Below, one piece after another: positions 21,705-32,045 of a stretch of DNA of 64,000 nt (position 1 is its first letter; every line of letters starts with the position of its first letter). A program made the position numbers and the translations under genes. The notes beneath the pieces are model-generated. The model saw only the letters and a list, made by a program, of their open reading frames with translations. It was not told where the DNA came from and ran no database searches. The stretch spans positions 127,320 through 191,319 of the forward strand of contig NZ_PNOR01000002.1 in NCBI RefSeq assembly GCF_002869765.1, read 5' to 3'. The stretch comes from Deinococcus planocerae. Its GTDB lineage: Bacteria; Deinococcota; Deinococci; Deinococcales; Deinococcaceae.

Positions 21705-22397
21705 TCAGGCGGAGGCCACCCACCCCCGAAAGGTGAACCCGGTGTAGAACAGGCTGACCCTGGAGAACCCGGCGTCTCGCAGGAGAGCCTCGTCCTCCTC
21801 CGGCGTGAGGATGTGCAGGTGCGCGTCCACGGCCGCGCGGGCATGTGCCGCCTTCTGGGGCTCGACACCCGAGGCCACCAGGAAGGCGGCGTAGCGTGAC
21901 AGCCAGACCTCGCGCTCGCCCTCCTCCTGCGGAAAGCTGAAGTGGCCCACCACGAACGGCGCACCCGGCTTGAGGCGGCGGCGGACTTCGGCCACCGTGC
22001 GTCGCCGTTCCTCCCGACTCAGAAAATGCAGGGTCAGGAGACACGTGGCGGCCTCGAAGGGCCCTGGAGGGGCATCGTCGACATAGCCGTGGTGCAGCCG
22101 CGCCCGCGGCGCCAGGGGGCCGAGCGTCTGTTCGGCGAGCCTCAGCATCTCGCTGGAGGGGTCCACGCCGTCGAAGGTCCAACCCGGGTGGGCCTGAGCC
22201 AGGGCGTTCAGCTCCAAGCCACCCCCGGCACCGAGCACGAGCACCCGGGCCTCCTCCGGGACGTGCTCGGCGAGCAGGAGCGTCGTCATGGTCAGCAGGC
22301 TGTGATAGCCGGGGACGTTGCGTGGTGGGCCTTCGGCGTAGCGGGCCACGGCCTCGGGGGTAGAGAATGCGGCCAACGGGGTGGTGCGCTCAGTCAT
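21705..22397 (-). CDS. Class I SAM-dependent methyltransferase
   Basis: 230 residues. Motif I is VLVLGAGGGLELNALAQ, the acidic ribose-binding residue is in FDGVDPSSEM, and the post-core LLTLHFLSREERRRTVAEV matches small-molecule methyltransferases of the UbiE/Tam type. The substrate is unknown. It is soluble and monocistronic. Confidence 0.85.
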   Translation of the reverse strand: MTERTTPLAAFSTPEAVARYAEGPPRNVPGYHSLLTMTTLLLAEHVPEEARVLVLGAGGGLELNALAQAHPGWTFDGVDPSSEMLRLAEQTLGPLAPRARLHHGYVDDAPPGPFEAATCLLTLHFLSREERRRTVAEVRRRLKPGAPFVVGHFSFPQEEGEREVWLSRYAAFLVASGVEPQKAAHARAAVDAHLHILTPEEDEALLRDAGFSRVSLFYTGFTFRGWVASA

Positions 22398-22836
22398 GGT
22401 CGTTCCAGTGTGCCCTGGACGGCGGGGGGCGGAGTCACTTGACCATTGATGTCCCTGGCTTCACGCACCCAAGGAACCTCACGGGCCAGCGCACAGGTGA
22501 CCCTGGTGACAGGATCGAACTGCTGGCAGGAGATCCTGGGAAACACGAGCGTTCTGCCGTGCCGGGTCTGCGAAGATTCCCGATGTTCCGGAGTTCGCCG
22601 CTGGAACCAGTTCGCGTCATGAACTCTGGCTGGCGTGTCGCAGATGCGTCCAGGACGATCCGTTACCCTCTCAGGGGCCGTGTACGCCTGGGCTCCAGCG
22701 ACCCCGCTTTCCGGGACAGTTCTCCTCGTTGACAGGGCACGTTGAGGGGAGAACGCACAGAACCCTGCCCCCACTCCACCCCGTCCACGGCGGGGTGGCA
22801 GATCTTCACCCGGAGGACGCTCCATGACGACGTGGA
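22398..22836. other. Gene-free stretch
   Basis: No coding frame was supported. At the right end GGAGG (22812-22816) and ATG 22824 open a frame that soon loses coding character; see the next gene. Confidence 0.45.
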
Positions 22837-25800
22837 TTGATTTTCAAGATGGCCTGGCGGGCGCCATTTTCGTCGTTCGACCTGTCGTGTGGGGTCGCCG
22901 CCACACAGCTCTATCCCGAGAACGCCGACCGGTTCCTGCGCCTCGAAGCGCTTGCACAAGCCGCTCTGTCCCTGCCGGGGACGGCGGGTGGGCGCAGCCC
23001 CTCGGTGGACGAGTTTCGCCGGCTCGCCGACAGGGCCGGCGCGGTCTCGGGCTTTTCCATGATGGAGGACCCCTCGGACAACGCCTTTACCGAACACCTG
23101 ATCGTGGAGGCCGGGGATTTCGTGGTGTTTCCCGGCATCGAGGAGGAGGCCGTCCACAGCGTGGAGCAACTGCTCGCGGCGGCGCTGACGCTGCTGCGGC
23201 GCGGAGCCGGGACGCCCGAACTCGGCCCTGTGGTCCGCTCGTGCGTGGCACTCCTCGCGTTGAGCAGGGAGGTGAACCGCCGCCGGGGTCAAGCCCCTGT
23301 GCCGGGTGAGCCCTCATCCAGCGTGTTCCTTCCGGAGGACGGCAGTTTCGAAGTCCTGAAGGCCGCCGTCACGTACACGGAGCGGGACCTGGCCGGCGTC
23401 CTCGCGGCCCTGGGGTTGCGCGTGAGCGACCTCGCGCCATTCGTCCTGCACCCGGCGGGCGGTCCGGTGGGTGCACCGGCGCTGGACGGTGGTCCGCTCG
23501 CCCGCCGGCCCCTGGTGATCATCGAGGACAGGTACGTCTTCTTTCCGGTCGGGCACGTGCTGAGGGCGGTGCGCCACCTGTTGCTGACCCCCAGCACCTT
23601 CACGGCGGCGCTCGAGACGGCGTACCACGACCTCGCCTGGCAGGGGGTGCGGCTCTCGCTGCGCCGCATGGGTCTCCTCGATCCCCTGGCGGCGTTCGCG
23701 GGCGTCGACCTGCCGCTCGTGCGCACCCGCGCCTTCCAAGTTGAGGGTGACAAGGTGTTGCACCTCGCGCTGGTCGGCGATCCTTTCCGCAACTACCGCC
23801 CGGATGACCGGTTCGAGCCCTCGGACCTGAGTGAGTTGCAACCGCACCTCGACGGGAGCTACGCCGCCCTGGAGGCCCTTTACCACGCCCTCCCCGAGGA
23901 GGAGCGGCCACAGGTCTTCTCGCTGGTCGTCTTCGAGGGTCTGGGCAACGCAACCCTGTTGCCCAGCCTCAGTGTCGAGACCCCATACGCCCTGAGTGTG
24001 GGGGTGTCCGATCTGGAAGTGATGTCGTACGACTTCGAGCGCGACCCGCTCGGCCTGCTGTACTTCGCGCAGGCGGTAGGCGACCTGTACCGCCGGCAGC
24101 GGGTAGGCATGGTGGGCACCCTCGACCTGTTCGACGCCTACCGCCGTCACGGGCGAAGCTTCTACCTCTCGGACCAGGCACCTCCGGCGGCGCTCTTCCT
24201 GATGCCGGGGGGCGCGGGGAACGTCCGGCGCGAGCGGCGGGCCGAACTCGCCGCCCATGGCGCGCCCTACGGCGGCGCCCTCACCAAGGTCACGAACGTC
24301 CACCGCGACCCCAGCATCGCCCTGTTCCACTCCCTGGACCTGCTGCGTGGCGGCCTGATCAACTGGCTCGCCGAGGGCGACGCGCTCCACCTCTGGGTGG
24401 TGGCCCAGTACGACGAGACGGTGGACCTAAATCTCCCCCTCGTCGCCGAGACGGCCGCGTTCTGGCTGTGGCAGCTGCTGCCCCACCTGGAGGCGGACCT
24501 GGGGCAGGCCGAACCCTTCCTGCTGCGGGTCGTCATTGTGGCCGTTCCCGCGTTGCCCCCTGCTTCCCACGCGCCCCTGCCTGGACTGCGCGTCCTGGCC
24601 GACCCTCAGGACCGCACCGTGGTGGTGCAGGTGGACGAGACCTTCATGGCCAACTTCACCACGCCGGACAACCTGCCCGAGCGCATCTGGATGCGCGCCG
24701 TGCTCGGTGCCCTGACGCAGGTCCTGGCCGCCCACGGGCGCCTCGCCGCCACACCCCCTGACCTGGACGCCGCCATCGCCAGCGCGATGGCGGACCCGGC
24801 GAAGAAGAAGATCAGCGTGCTGCCGGGCGGAACGACCCTGCTGTACGGCGGTGGCCTGCCCCGCGCCCGGGTCCTGCAAGACCACCAGGAGAGCCGGGCG
24901 CTGGACGTGCTGGCCGACGCGCTGAGTCCCGAATTCCCGGTGGGCACCCTGCGAGCGGGCGGGGACGCTCCCGCTCTCCTCAACGCCGCCGTGGTGCGGC
25001 TGTACGGCGAGTTCGTCCGCTTGGCGGGAACGCTCGACGGCCCCCAGGCGATCCCGTTCTTCGTGCGGCAACACGAGGCGACCATTCAGCAGACGGCGCA
25101 CCGGCAGTTCACGTTCGACTTCACCCGCCGTTGCTACCTGGGTCATCCGGTGACGGAGCGGGTGTTGCGTGAACAGTACGGGCGCAACAACCGCACGGCC
25201 ATCGCGTCGCGTTTCGTGATCGAGTACCTGGCGGCGCAGCCGCCGCAGGGCCGGGCGGCGCCGACCCTGGAACTGTACGACCGGCTGATCGCGCTCGCCG
25301 CCCTGATCCACGGCTTCGGCACAAACAGCGACCTCGCATACCACCGCCTGGCGCACGTCTCCGCTGAGATCCTGCCGTCCGGGCGACTCGCCTCCGAGCG
25401 GGGCGCGTACGAGCCCGCGCGCGCGGCGTTTGAGGCGAACATGTTCGGTGACGTCACCCGGGAGTCCCTGAGCCTGGCCCGCGCGTACCTGGGCGGCCCA
25501 GCGCCCCAGGATCACCTTCCCGACCGCAGCGAGCTGGACGCGGCCTTTCAAAGCGAAACCGGCTGGACGCTGGGCGACACGCTGACCTTCCTGGACGCCG
25601 TCAGTGCCCTGCCGGGAGAAGAGGGTGTCCTCCCCCGGCAGATGCCCCTGGCCGACTTCGTCCGGGCCGTCGCCCGGGAGCTGGGCTGGGACGAGGGGAA
25701 GGTGCGCGCGCTCCTCGACCTGTTCAGCCTGACGCCGCGCCCGAACTTCCTGCGCCCACCCTCCCCCTGGCGCCGCGAGGACGTCGAGCCGTGGCGCTTC

Positions 25801-26511
25801 AACCGGCGGCTATCGTACCTGCGCCGCCCGCTCCTCCTGTTGGGCGGCGAGACCTCCAGGGTGGTGTGGGGTCCACGGGCGGTGGAGTCCGCCTCGCACT
25901 ACCTGCTGGACCTGCTGCAAAGTGGGCGGTTCAGGGCGAATAGCACCCCGCTGCGTCAACTGCTCGGGGAGGTCAACCGGCGTCGGGGCCAGGCCTTCAA
26001 CCGGGAGGTCGCCGCGTTCCTGCGCACGCTGGGGTTCCGGCACGTCCAGGAGCAGGCGAAGGTATTCGGCCCCGTGCGCATGCGGGACGAGCAAGGCCTC
26101 GACCTGGGAGACCTCGACGTCCTCGTGCTGGACGAGAGGCGGCGTCGTATCTACTGCGTGGAGTGTAAGAACTTTGGGGTGGCGCGGACGGCCGCCGAGA
26201 TCCACGCCCTGTTCGAGCAACTGGAGCGCGGGACGGCCACAGAAAAACCCATCGTGGTGCGGCACGGGCGCCGGGTCGACCACGTGCGGCGCCACCTCCC
26301 GGACATCCTCCACCACTTCGGACTCACGCCGGAGGGGTGGGAGGTCGAAGGGTTCATCGTCTTCAACCGCGACTCGGTCGCCTACTACCTCTCGTCGGCA
26401 CCCCTACCCGTCCTGTCGTTCGAGCAGTTCGCGCTCCACATGCGGCGGCTGGTCAGCTTTGAGGGGCCGATGACGGCGGGGACACTTTCAGGACCGCTTC
26501 AAACGAAGTGA
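22837..26511 (+). CDS. Giant protein with C-terminal PD-(D/E)XK-like nuclease domain
   Basis: 1224 residues. No domain was recognised in the first 1040, although the sequence is well-behaved mixed alpha/beta. Residues about 1045-1180 look like a restriction-endonuclease fold: FNREVAAFLRTLGFRHVQEQ, LGDLDVLVLD (D1094) and YCVECKNFGVA (E1109, K1111). This may be a large conflict or DNA-repair effector. The start is unclear: TTG 22837 and ATG 22849 lack ribosome sites, while ATG 22824 has GGAGG but is in another frame, so a 5' frameshift is possible. It is monocistronic. Confidence 0.7.
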   Translation: MIFKMAWRAPFSSFDLSCGVAATQLYPENADRFLRLEALAQAALSLPGTAGGRSPSVDEFRRLADRAGAVSGFSMMEDPSDNAFTEHLIVEAGDFVVFPGIEEEAVHSVEQLLAAALTLLRRGAGTPELGPVVRSCVALLALSREVNRRRGQAPVPGEPSSSVFLPEDGSFEVLKAAVTYTERDLAGVLAALGLRVSDLAPFVLHPAGGPVGAPALDGGPLARRPLVIIEDRYVFFPVGHVLRAVRHLLLTPSTFTAALETAYHDLAWQGVRLSLRRMGLLDPLAAFAGVDLPLVRTRAFQVEGDKVLHLALVGDPFRNYRPDDRFEPSDLSELQPHLDGSYAALEALYHALPEEERPQVFSLVVFEGLGNATLLPSLSVETPYALSVGVSDLEVMSYDFERDPLGLLYFAQAVGDLYRRQRVGMVGTLDLFDAYRRHGRSFYLSDQAPPAALFLMPGGAGNVRRERRAELAAHGAPYGGALTKVTNVHRDPSIALFHSLDLLRGGLINWLAEGDALHLWVVAQYDETVDLNLPLVAETAAFWLWQLLPHLEADLGQAEPFLLRVVIVAVPALPPASHAPLPGLRVLADPQDRTVVVQVDETFMANFTTPDNLPERIWMRAVLGALTQVLAAHGRLAATPPDLDAAIASAMADPAKKKISVLPGGTTLLYGGGLPRARVLQDHQESRALDVLADALSPEFPVGTLRAGGDAPALLNAAVVRLYGEFVRLAGTLDGPQAIPFFVRQHEATIQQTAHRQFTFDFTRRCYLGHPVTERVLREQYGRNNRTAIASRFVIEYLAAQPPQGRAAPTLELYDRLIALAALIHGFGTNSDLAYHRLAHVSAEILPSGRLASERGAYEPARAAFEANMFGDVTRESLSLARAYLGGPAPQDHLPDRSELDAAFQSETGWTLGDTLTFLDAVSALPGEEGVLPRQMPLADFVRAVARELGWDEGKVRALLDLFSLTPRPNFLRPPSPWRREDVEPWRFNRRLSYLRRPLLLLGGETSRVVWGPRAVESASHYLLDLLQSGRFRANSTPLRQLLGEVNRRRGQAFNREVAAFLRTLGFRHVQEQAKVFGPVRMRDEQGLDLGDLDVLVLDERRRRIYCVECKNFGVARTAAEIHALFEQLERGTATEKPIVVRHGRRVDHVRRHLPDILHHFGLTPEGWEVEGFIVFNRDSVAYYLSSAPLPVLSFEQFALHMRRLVSFEGPMTAGTLSGPLQTK

Positions 26512-26578
26512 CGGGCCCGGACGGAGCTCGGTTTCCGCACTGGGGGCGGGGCACGACCTCGTGAAGGACAAGTCGGTC

Positions 26579-26599
26579 ACGGCCGGGGGACCCGGCCGT
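26579..26599 (-). terminator. Hairpin after the LysM/M23 gene
   Basis: ACGGCCGGG-GGA-CCCGGCCGT, a 9-bp stem two bases beyond the stop of the minus-strand gene. It may serve both converging genes. Confidence 0.55.
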
Positions 26600-26601
26600 C
26601 C

Positions 26602-27369
26602 TCAGTCCAGACTCAACGGGTCGACGGGCACCCCCTGGACCGTCACCCGGTAATCCAGGTGAGGTCCCGTGCTGTTGCCGGTACTGCCCACGCGCGCGAT
26701 GACCTGCCCGGCCTCCACGCGCGCTCCCACCTGGGCCAGGTTCTCGCTGTTGTGGCTGTAGCGGGTCAACATGCCGTCACCGTGGTCGACGACGACGGTC
26801 CAGCCCCACCCGCTCTGGGCGTCGAAACGGGACTCGGTCACCACCCCTGGCCGGGCGGCCCGGACAGGCGTGCCCACGGGCGCCGCCAGGTCCACGCTCG
26901 GGTGGCGTTCGAGAAAGGGGGTGGTGACGCGGCCCTGCACCGGCAGCACGGGCGTCACCCGAATGGACGCCGCACGCACCGTGGGGGTGCTCGTCTGGCG
27001 CGTGATCGTCCGCTGCGAGGGCAGGGTGAGGCGCTGTCCGACGAGCAGCGGGCGCCTGGGATCGAGCCCCGGGTTGGCCGCGAGCAGCGCCGTGAGCGTC
27101 GTGCCCTGGCGCCGCGCGATCAGGGAGAGCGTGTCGCCCCGCCGCACGGTCCACGCGTGCGGGGGCGGAGCGGACGGCAGGTTCAGGCGCGCCCCCGCGA
27201 TCAGGGCCCCCGTCCGCAGCGTGGGGTTGGCCTGGACCAGGGCTTGCTCGGTGGTGCCGTGCCGCACCGCGAGTCGGGTCAGGGTGTCGCCCGGTTGCAC
27301 CGTAACGGTCGCCGCCAGTGCGGAGCCGGGCCACAGCAGGGCGAGGGTCAAAAGTAATTTTGGTCGCAT
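26602..27369 (-). CDS. Secreted LysM x2 / M23-type peptidase-like protein 1
   Basis: 255 residues: signal peptide 1-19 (ending ALAA), two LysM domains (VQPGDTLTRLAVRHG; VRRGDTLSLIARRQG) that bind peptidoglycan, then an M23 lysostaphin-like domain. The first zinc motif HPSVDLA is intact. The usual HLH at the end is HLD (STGPHLDYRV), and the YGH motif is YSHNS. It may be catalytically weak or a regulator of another hydrolase. It has a TTTACA-box promoter and near-leaderless start. Confidence 0.88.
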   Translation of the reverse strand: MRPKLLLTLALLWPGSALAATVTVQPGDTLTRLAVRHGTTEQALVQANPTLRTGALIAGARLNLPSAPPPHAWTVRRGDTLSLIARRQGTTLTALLAANPGLDPRRPLLVGQRLTLPSQRTITRQTSTPTVRAASIRVTPVLPVQGRVTTPFLERHPSVDLAAPVGTPVRAARPGVVTESRFDAQSGWGWTVVVDHGDGMLTRYSHNSENLAQVGARVEAGQVIARVGSTGNSTGPHLDYRVTVQGVPVDPLSLD

Positions 27370-27379
27370 GAACGGGGGC

Positions 27380-27411
27380 AGCTTGCCCCAGTCCTGTAAA
27401 GATCATGTAAA
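27380..27411 (-). promoter_or_regulatory. TTTACA-box promoter P4 (LysM/M23 protein 1)
   Basis: Minus strand: TTTACA (27411-27406), five bases, TTTACA (27400-27395), nine bases, CAAGCT (27385-27380). The two half-sites are identical. Confidence 0.75.
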
Positions 27412-27458
27412 GGCTGGTCGGAAAGAACCTTTTGCAGGCGAAGGTCACCCGTTGCCCA

Positions 27459-27496
27459 CGAACGAAAAGCGCGTGCCCTGCTGCAAGGGCACGCGC
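27459..27496 (-). terminator. Intrinsic terminator of DUF305 gene 2
   Basis: An 11-bp perfect stem (GCGCGTGCCCT / AGGGCACGCGC) with a 6-base loop, followed on the minus strand by TTTTCGTT. It is the best classical terminator in the window. Confidence 0.8.
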
Positions 27497-27511
27497 CTGA
27501 ACAAGAGAACG

Positions 27512-28114
27512 TTACGCGCCGCGCTTGTTCAACCACAGGCGGAAGTCGTACATCTCTCCGGCCTGCGCCGTGACGATGTCCCGCGCCAGCTTGAGGACGC
27601 GGGCGTCGCTGCTCTTCTCCAGCGCCAGCTGCGCCATGTCGATGGCCGAGGAGTGGTGGGGCAGCATGCCCTGCACGAAGCCCACGTCCGGGTTCCTGGC
27701 CTTTTTCACCGCGTCGGCCATGCCGCTCATGCCGCTCTTCATCATGTTGGCCATGCTCGCGTCGCTGCCCCCGTAGGCCTTCAGCAGCGTGTTCATCTGC
27801 GCGATCTCACGGTTCTGGTCCTTGATGATGGTGTTCGCCCAGGTCTTCACCGTGGCGTCCTTGCTCAGCGGCAGGACGGCCCGGGACATGTCCACGGCCG
27901 CCTGGTGGTGCGGGATCATCATGCTGAGGAACGCGCGGTCGAACGCCTTGCCCTGGAGCTTCTCGAGGCCGCTCATGTCCATCTGCATGGTCATCCCGGA
28001 CATGCTGCCGCCGGACATCTGGCTGTGGTCCATGCCGCCCATGCTGCCCTGGGCAAGGGCGATTCCGGTTAACAGGGCGGCCGTGCCGCCGATCAAAAGA
28101 GAATTCCGCTTCAC
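27512..28114 (-). CDS. Secreted DUF305 protein 2
   Basis: 200 residues from a leaderless GTG 28114. A signal peptide (about 1-21) precedes a Met/Gly/Ser-rich segment (MGGMDHSQMSGGSMSGM) that could bind copper. The two His-His motifs are MMIPHHQAAVDM (H69-H70) and MLPHHSSAIDM. It is a second extracytoplasmic copper binder in the same regulon, monocistronic, with its own intrinsic terminator. Confidence 0.9.
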   Translation of the reverse strand: MKRNSLLIGGTAALLTGIALAQGSMGGMDHSQMSGGSMSGMTMQMDMSGLEKLQGKAFDRAFLSMMIPHHQAAVDMSRAVLPLSKDATVKTWANTIIKDQNREIAQMNTLLKAYGGSDASMANMMKSGMSGMADAVKKARNPDVGFVQGMLPHHSSAIDMAQLALEKSSDARVLKLARDIVTAQAGEMYDFRLWLNKRGA

Positions 28115-28120
28115 GACTAC

Positions 28121-28152
28121 AGGCTAGAGCGGGTGTGTAAATTTCGTGTAAA
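28121..28152 (-). promoter_or_regulatory. TTTACA-box promoter P5 (DUF305 protein 2)
   Basis: Minus strand: TTTACA (28152-28147), five bases, TTTACA (28141-28136), nine bases, TAGCCT (28126-28121), six bases, GTG. It is the cleanest example of the motif. Confidence 0.8.
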
Positions 28153-28308
28153 GCGCGTCCAGGTAAGGAAAACCTAAGGTTCAGGTTGGTGCGAATAAAC
28201 CCCCGAACGGGGGTGACAGCATTCCCGGTCTGGGTTGTTCCTGAGTCGATGCGAGCCTGACCTGGGGTGACAGGCTTTAGTGGGCAGAAGTGAGGCTTCC
28301 GCCCCAGC

Positions 28309-28340
28309 TTTACACGAGCTTTACAGGTCCTGCGTAGCGT
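28309..28340 (+). promoter_or_regulatory. TTTACA-box promoter P6 (lgt-RR-HK operon)
   Basis: TTTACA (28309), five bases, TTTACA (28320-28325), nine bases, TAGCGT (28335-28340). It is 157 bp from the start-codon end of P5 and points the other way. Confidence 0.8.
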
Positions 28341-28378
28341 CTGAGGACCGCTGGGCTGGCCCCGGCGACGGAGGTGGC

Positions 28379-29331
<953 letters not shown>

Positions 29332-29335
<4 letters not shown>

Positions 29336-29871
29336 ACCGACCCACCTTTTCCCCCCTCCGTCCTGCCCGTGCCCGTTCGCGTCGGGTCCTGGGGTTGGCC
29401 CTGCCCGCCCTGCTCGCGGCCTGCTCCTCGCGGGACCTCGCCGGGGTGCAGAAGTCCACCTTCCAGGCCGGCGATCACCGCGAGGGCCGACTGGTGTACG
29501 CGCAGACGCCGCCCGCCGGGGGGCCCCACAACCCGTCCTGGCAGAACTGCGGCGTGTACACGTCGGCGCTGTACAACGAGTACGTCGTGCACAGCCTGGA
29601 ACACGGCGCGGTGTGGATCACGTACGGGCCGACCCTGTCCCCGGAGGACGTCCGAACCCTGGCGGGTCTGGCCCAGGGCCGCACGCACGTCCTCGTCTCC
29701 CCGAACGGGCAGCAGACCGCGCCGGTCGTCTTGACCGCGTGAGGCGCGCAGCTCCCGGTGGACGGGGTCGGCGACGCCCGCATCCGGGCCTTCCTCGACA
29801 AGTACGAGCAGGGACCGACCACACCCGAGCGCGGGGCCGCCTGCACCGGCGGCTACTCGGGCACCCTGTGA
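29332..29871 (+). pseudogene. DUF3105 lipoprotein with in-frame TGA
   Basis: 179 codons. It opens with an Arg-rich leader and lipobox LLAACSS. The DUF3105 body is clear: GPHNPSWQNCGVYTSALYNE, HSLEHGAVWITYGP, LVSPNGQQ. Codon 137 is TGA in [18 protein letters not shown], and the same frame continues with coding quality to TGA 29871. A TGG to TGA change in one codon explains it. The visible truncated form keeps both His-containing motifs and might still fold. It is coupled to lgt. Confidence 0.75.
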
Positions 29872-29896
29872 AGGCGCCCGGGGGCCAGGGGGACAC

Positions 29897-30562
29897 ATGG
29901 CCACGGTGCTGATCGTGGACGACGACCCGGCGATCCTGGAGGTGCTCACGGCCTACCTGGTGGCGGAGGGCCACAGCGTGGAGACCGAGGACGACGGGCT
30001 GGCGGCGCTGCCCCGGCTCGCCCGCGCCGACGTCGCCATCCTCGACTGGATGCTGCCCGGCATGACCGGCGTGGAACTCACCGCCCACGCCCGGCGGGAG
30101 CACCCCCAACTGCCGGTCCTGCTCCTGACCGCCCGGGGCGAGGAGGAGGACCGTCTCAGGGGCCTGAACGCCGGGGCGGACGATTACGTCGTCAAGCCCT
30201 TCAGCCCCCGCGAGGTGGTGGCCCGCGTCCGCGCCCTGCTGCGCCGGGTCGGGGTGCAGGACCGCATCGAGGCCGGGCCGCTGGTGATGAACCTCAGGAG
30301 CCGCGCCGTCACGCTGCACGGCCAGCCGCTGGCGCTCTCCCGCACCGAGTTCGACCTGCTCGCCACCCTGGCGCAGCACCCGGGGCTGGTCTGGTCCCGC
30401 GAGCGGCTGATGGAGCGGGTGTGGGGCCCCGACTACCCGGGCGTGACGCGGGTGGTGGACGTGCACATCACCGCCGTGCGCCGCAAGCTGGGGGACGACG
30501 CGGACGCGCCCACCTTCATCGAGACGGTGCGCGGGCTGGGGTACCGTTTCCGGGAGGACTGA
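29897..30562 (+). CDS. OmpR-family response regulator, candidate regulator of the TTTACA-box regulon
   Basis: 221 residues. The receiver has acidic pocket DDD (8-10), phosphoacceptor D50 (ILDWMLP), T78 and K100 (YVVKPF), all intact. The C-terminal winged helix reads LSRTEFDLLATLAQHPGLVW and VDVHITAVRRKLGDD. OmpR/PhoB proteins bind 11-bp direct repeats as dimers, which fits the motif before its own operon. It is two bases upstream of the kinase gene. The signal could be copper or envelope stress. Confidence 0.92.
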   Translation: MATVLIVDDDPAILEVLTAYLVAEGHSVETEDDGLAALPRLARADVAILDWMLPGMTGVELTAHARREHPQLPVLLLTARGEEEDRLRGLNAGADDYVVKPFSPREVVARVRALLRRVGVQDRIEAGPLVMNLRSRAVTLHGQPLALSRTEFDLLATLAQHPGLVWSRERLMERVWGPDYPGVTRVVDVHITAVRRKLGDDADAPTFIETVRGLGYRFRED

Positions 30563-30563
30563 C

Positions 30564-31646
30564 ATGCGCCTGTTTCCCCGCCTGCTGCTCAACCACCTGA
30601 TGTGCGTCGCGGTGACCGCCGCCGTGCTGCTCCTGGCGGCCGAGGTGACCGCCCAGCCCTTTATCCGGCACCACGTGGAGCAGATGGTCGACCTGATTGG
30701 GCCGCGGGGGACCAGCCTGCGCGGGGACCTGACCCACGGCATGCGCGATACCCTGACGCGCGCCCTGCTCGCGGCCCTGCCGCTGGCCCTGCTGGTCGCG
30801 ACCGGGATCGCCTGGGCCTCCGCCCGGCGGGTCACCGCGTCGGTGCGCGCCTTGCAGTCGGGCAGCGGCGCCATCGCCAGCGGGGAGTACGCCCGGCGGC
30901 TGCCGGAGGCCGGGCAGGACGAACTCGCCGACCTCGCGCGCAGCTTCAACCGCATGGCGGGCACCCTGGAACGGGTCGAGCAGACGCGGGTCGAGCTGAT
31001 CGGGAACGTCGCCCACGAGCTGCGCACCCCCGTCAGCGCCGTGCGCGGCTACGCCGAGGCGGCCCAGGACGGCGTCCTGCCCGCCGGACAGGCCCTTGCC
31101 GCCATCGCGCGGGAGGTGGCGGGGATGGAGCGGCTGGTGCAGGACCTCAGCCTGGTGAGCCGGGTGGAGGCCGGTCGGGTGGAGCTGAAGGTGGGCGACG
31201 TGCCCCTGGCCGAACTCTTCTCCCAGGCCCAGGACCGCTTCGCGCTGGCCTTTGAGGACCGTGGGATCGCGTTCCAGGTGGACGTGCCCCCGGGTCCCCT
31301 GACAGTCCGGGCGGACCCCGAGCGGGCGCAGCAGATCCTCGCCAACCTGTTGCGCAACGCCCTGCGGCACACCCCACCCGGCGGAACGGTGCGGGTGTCC
31401 GCCCAGGCCGAGGCGACGACGGTCGCCGTGTCCGTCGCCGACACGGGCGGCGGCATCGCCCCGGAGCACCTGGAGCGGGTGTTCGAACGCTTTTTCCGGG
31501 CGGACCCGGCCCGGACCCCGGGCGAGGGGAGCGGGGTGGGCCTGACCATCGCCCGGGGGCTCGCCCGGGCGATGGGGGGGGAGTTGGGCGTGCGCTCGGG
31601 ACCCGGACAGGGCAGCACCTTCACCTGGACGGTGCGTCGGGCCTGA
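30564..31646 (+). CDS. Sensor histidine kinase, partner of 29897-30562
   Basis: 360 residues: TM1 (8-30), a short extracytoplasmic loop (31-66) with HH and Met (IRHHVEQM), TM2 (67-86), HAMP, H-box NVAHELRTP (H151), and ATPase motifs N (NLLRNALRH), G1 (DTGGGIAPEH), F (FERFFR) and G2 (GSGVGLTIARGLA). Such a small sensor loop with His and Met could bind metal directly, but this is inference. ATG 30564 lies one base after the regulator stop. Confidence 0.92.
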   Translation: MRLFPRLLLNHLMCVAVTAAVLLLAAEVTAQPFIRHHVEQMVDLIGPRGTSLRGDLTHGMRDTLTRALLAALPLALLVATGIAWASARRVTASVRALQSGSGAIASGEYARRLPEAGQDELADLARSFNRMAGTLERVEQTRVELIGNVAHELRTPVSAVRGYAEAAQDGVLPAGQALAAIAREVAGMERLVQDLSLVSRVEAGRVELKVGDVPLAELFSQAQDRFALAFEDRGIAFQVDVPPGPLTVRADPERAQQILANLLRNALRHTPPGGTVRVSAQAEATTVAVSVADTGGGIAPEHLERVFERFFRADPARTPGEGSGVGLTIARGLARAMGGELGVRSGPGQGSTFTWTVRRA

Positions 31647-31661
31647 CCGTGGCCCCCACCC

Positions 31662-32045
31662 TCAGCGGTCGAGGTACTTCTCGGCCGTCTTCAGCGCCGT
31701 CAGCGCCTCGTCCCGGGAGTATCCGCCCTCCATCAGGCGGCGCACGCTGGCCTCCCGCCGAACCGTGAGTGCCTCGGAGGGCTCCGAGGACTCGCTGGCG
31801 CTCACGTCCCGAAAGGGCTGTCGTTCGGTGACCGCTTGGTGGCTTTCCAGGTCCTTCACGAGGACGACGTGGTCGCCCTGCCACCGCAGCTCACCGACGT
31901 CCGCGAAGCTCAGGGACCGCCCCGCTTGCAACTCCTCCACGAACTCCTGGGCGTACCGGCGGGCGGTGGTCTCCTGAACGCCGGAGGTCTCCAGCTTCTC
32001 CTCCAGCGTGTGGAAGGCCTGGTCAAGGGTCAAGGTTTCGGTCAC
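31662..32045 (-). CDS. Small protein with UBA-like C-terminus, third gene of zincin operon
   Basis: 127 residues from GTG 32045 after GGAGG, overlapping the upstream metalloprotease gene by GTGA. The N-terminal half is helical (ARRYAQEFVEELQAGRSLSF), followed by a beta piece (GELRWQGDHVVLVKDL). The end VRRLMEGGYSRDEALTALKT resembles three-helix UBA-like domains. I do not know the family; it could be an adaptor or immunity partner for the zincin. Confidence 0.6.
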   Translation of the reverse strand: MTETLTLDQAFHTLEEKLETSGVQETTARRYAQEFVEELQAGRSLSFADVGELRWQGDHVVLVKDLESHQAVTERQPFRDVSASESSEPSEALTVRREASVRRLMEGGYSRDEALTALKTAEKYLDR

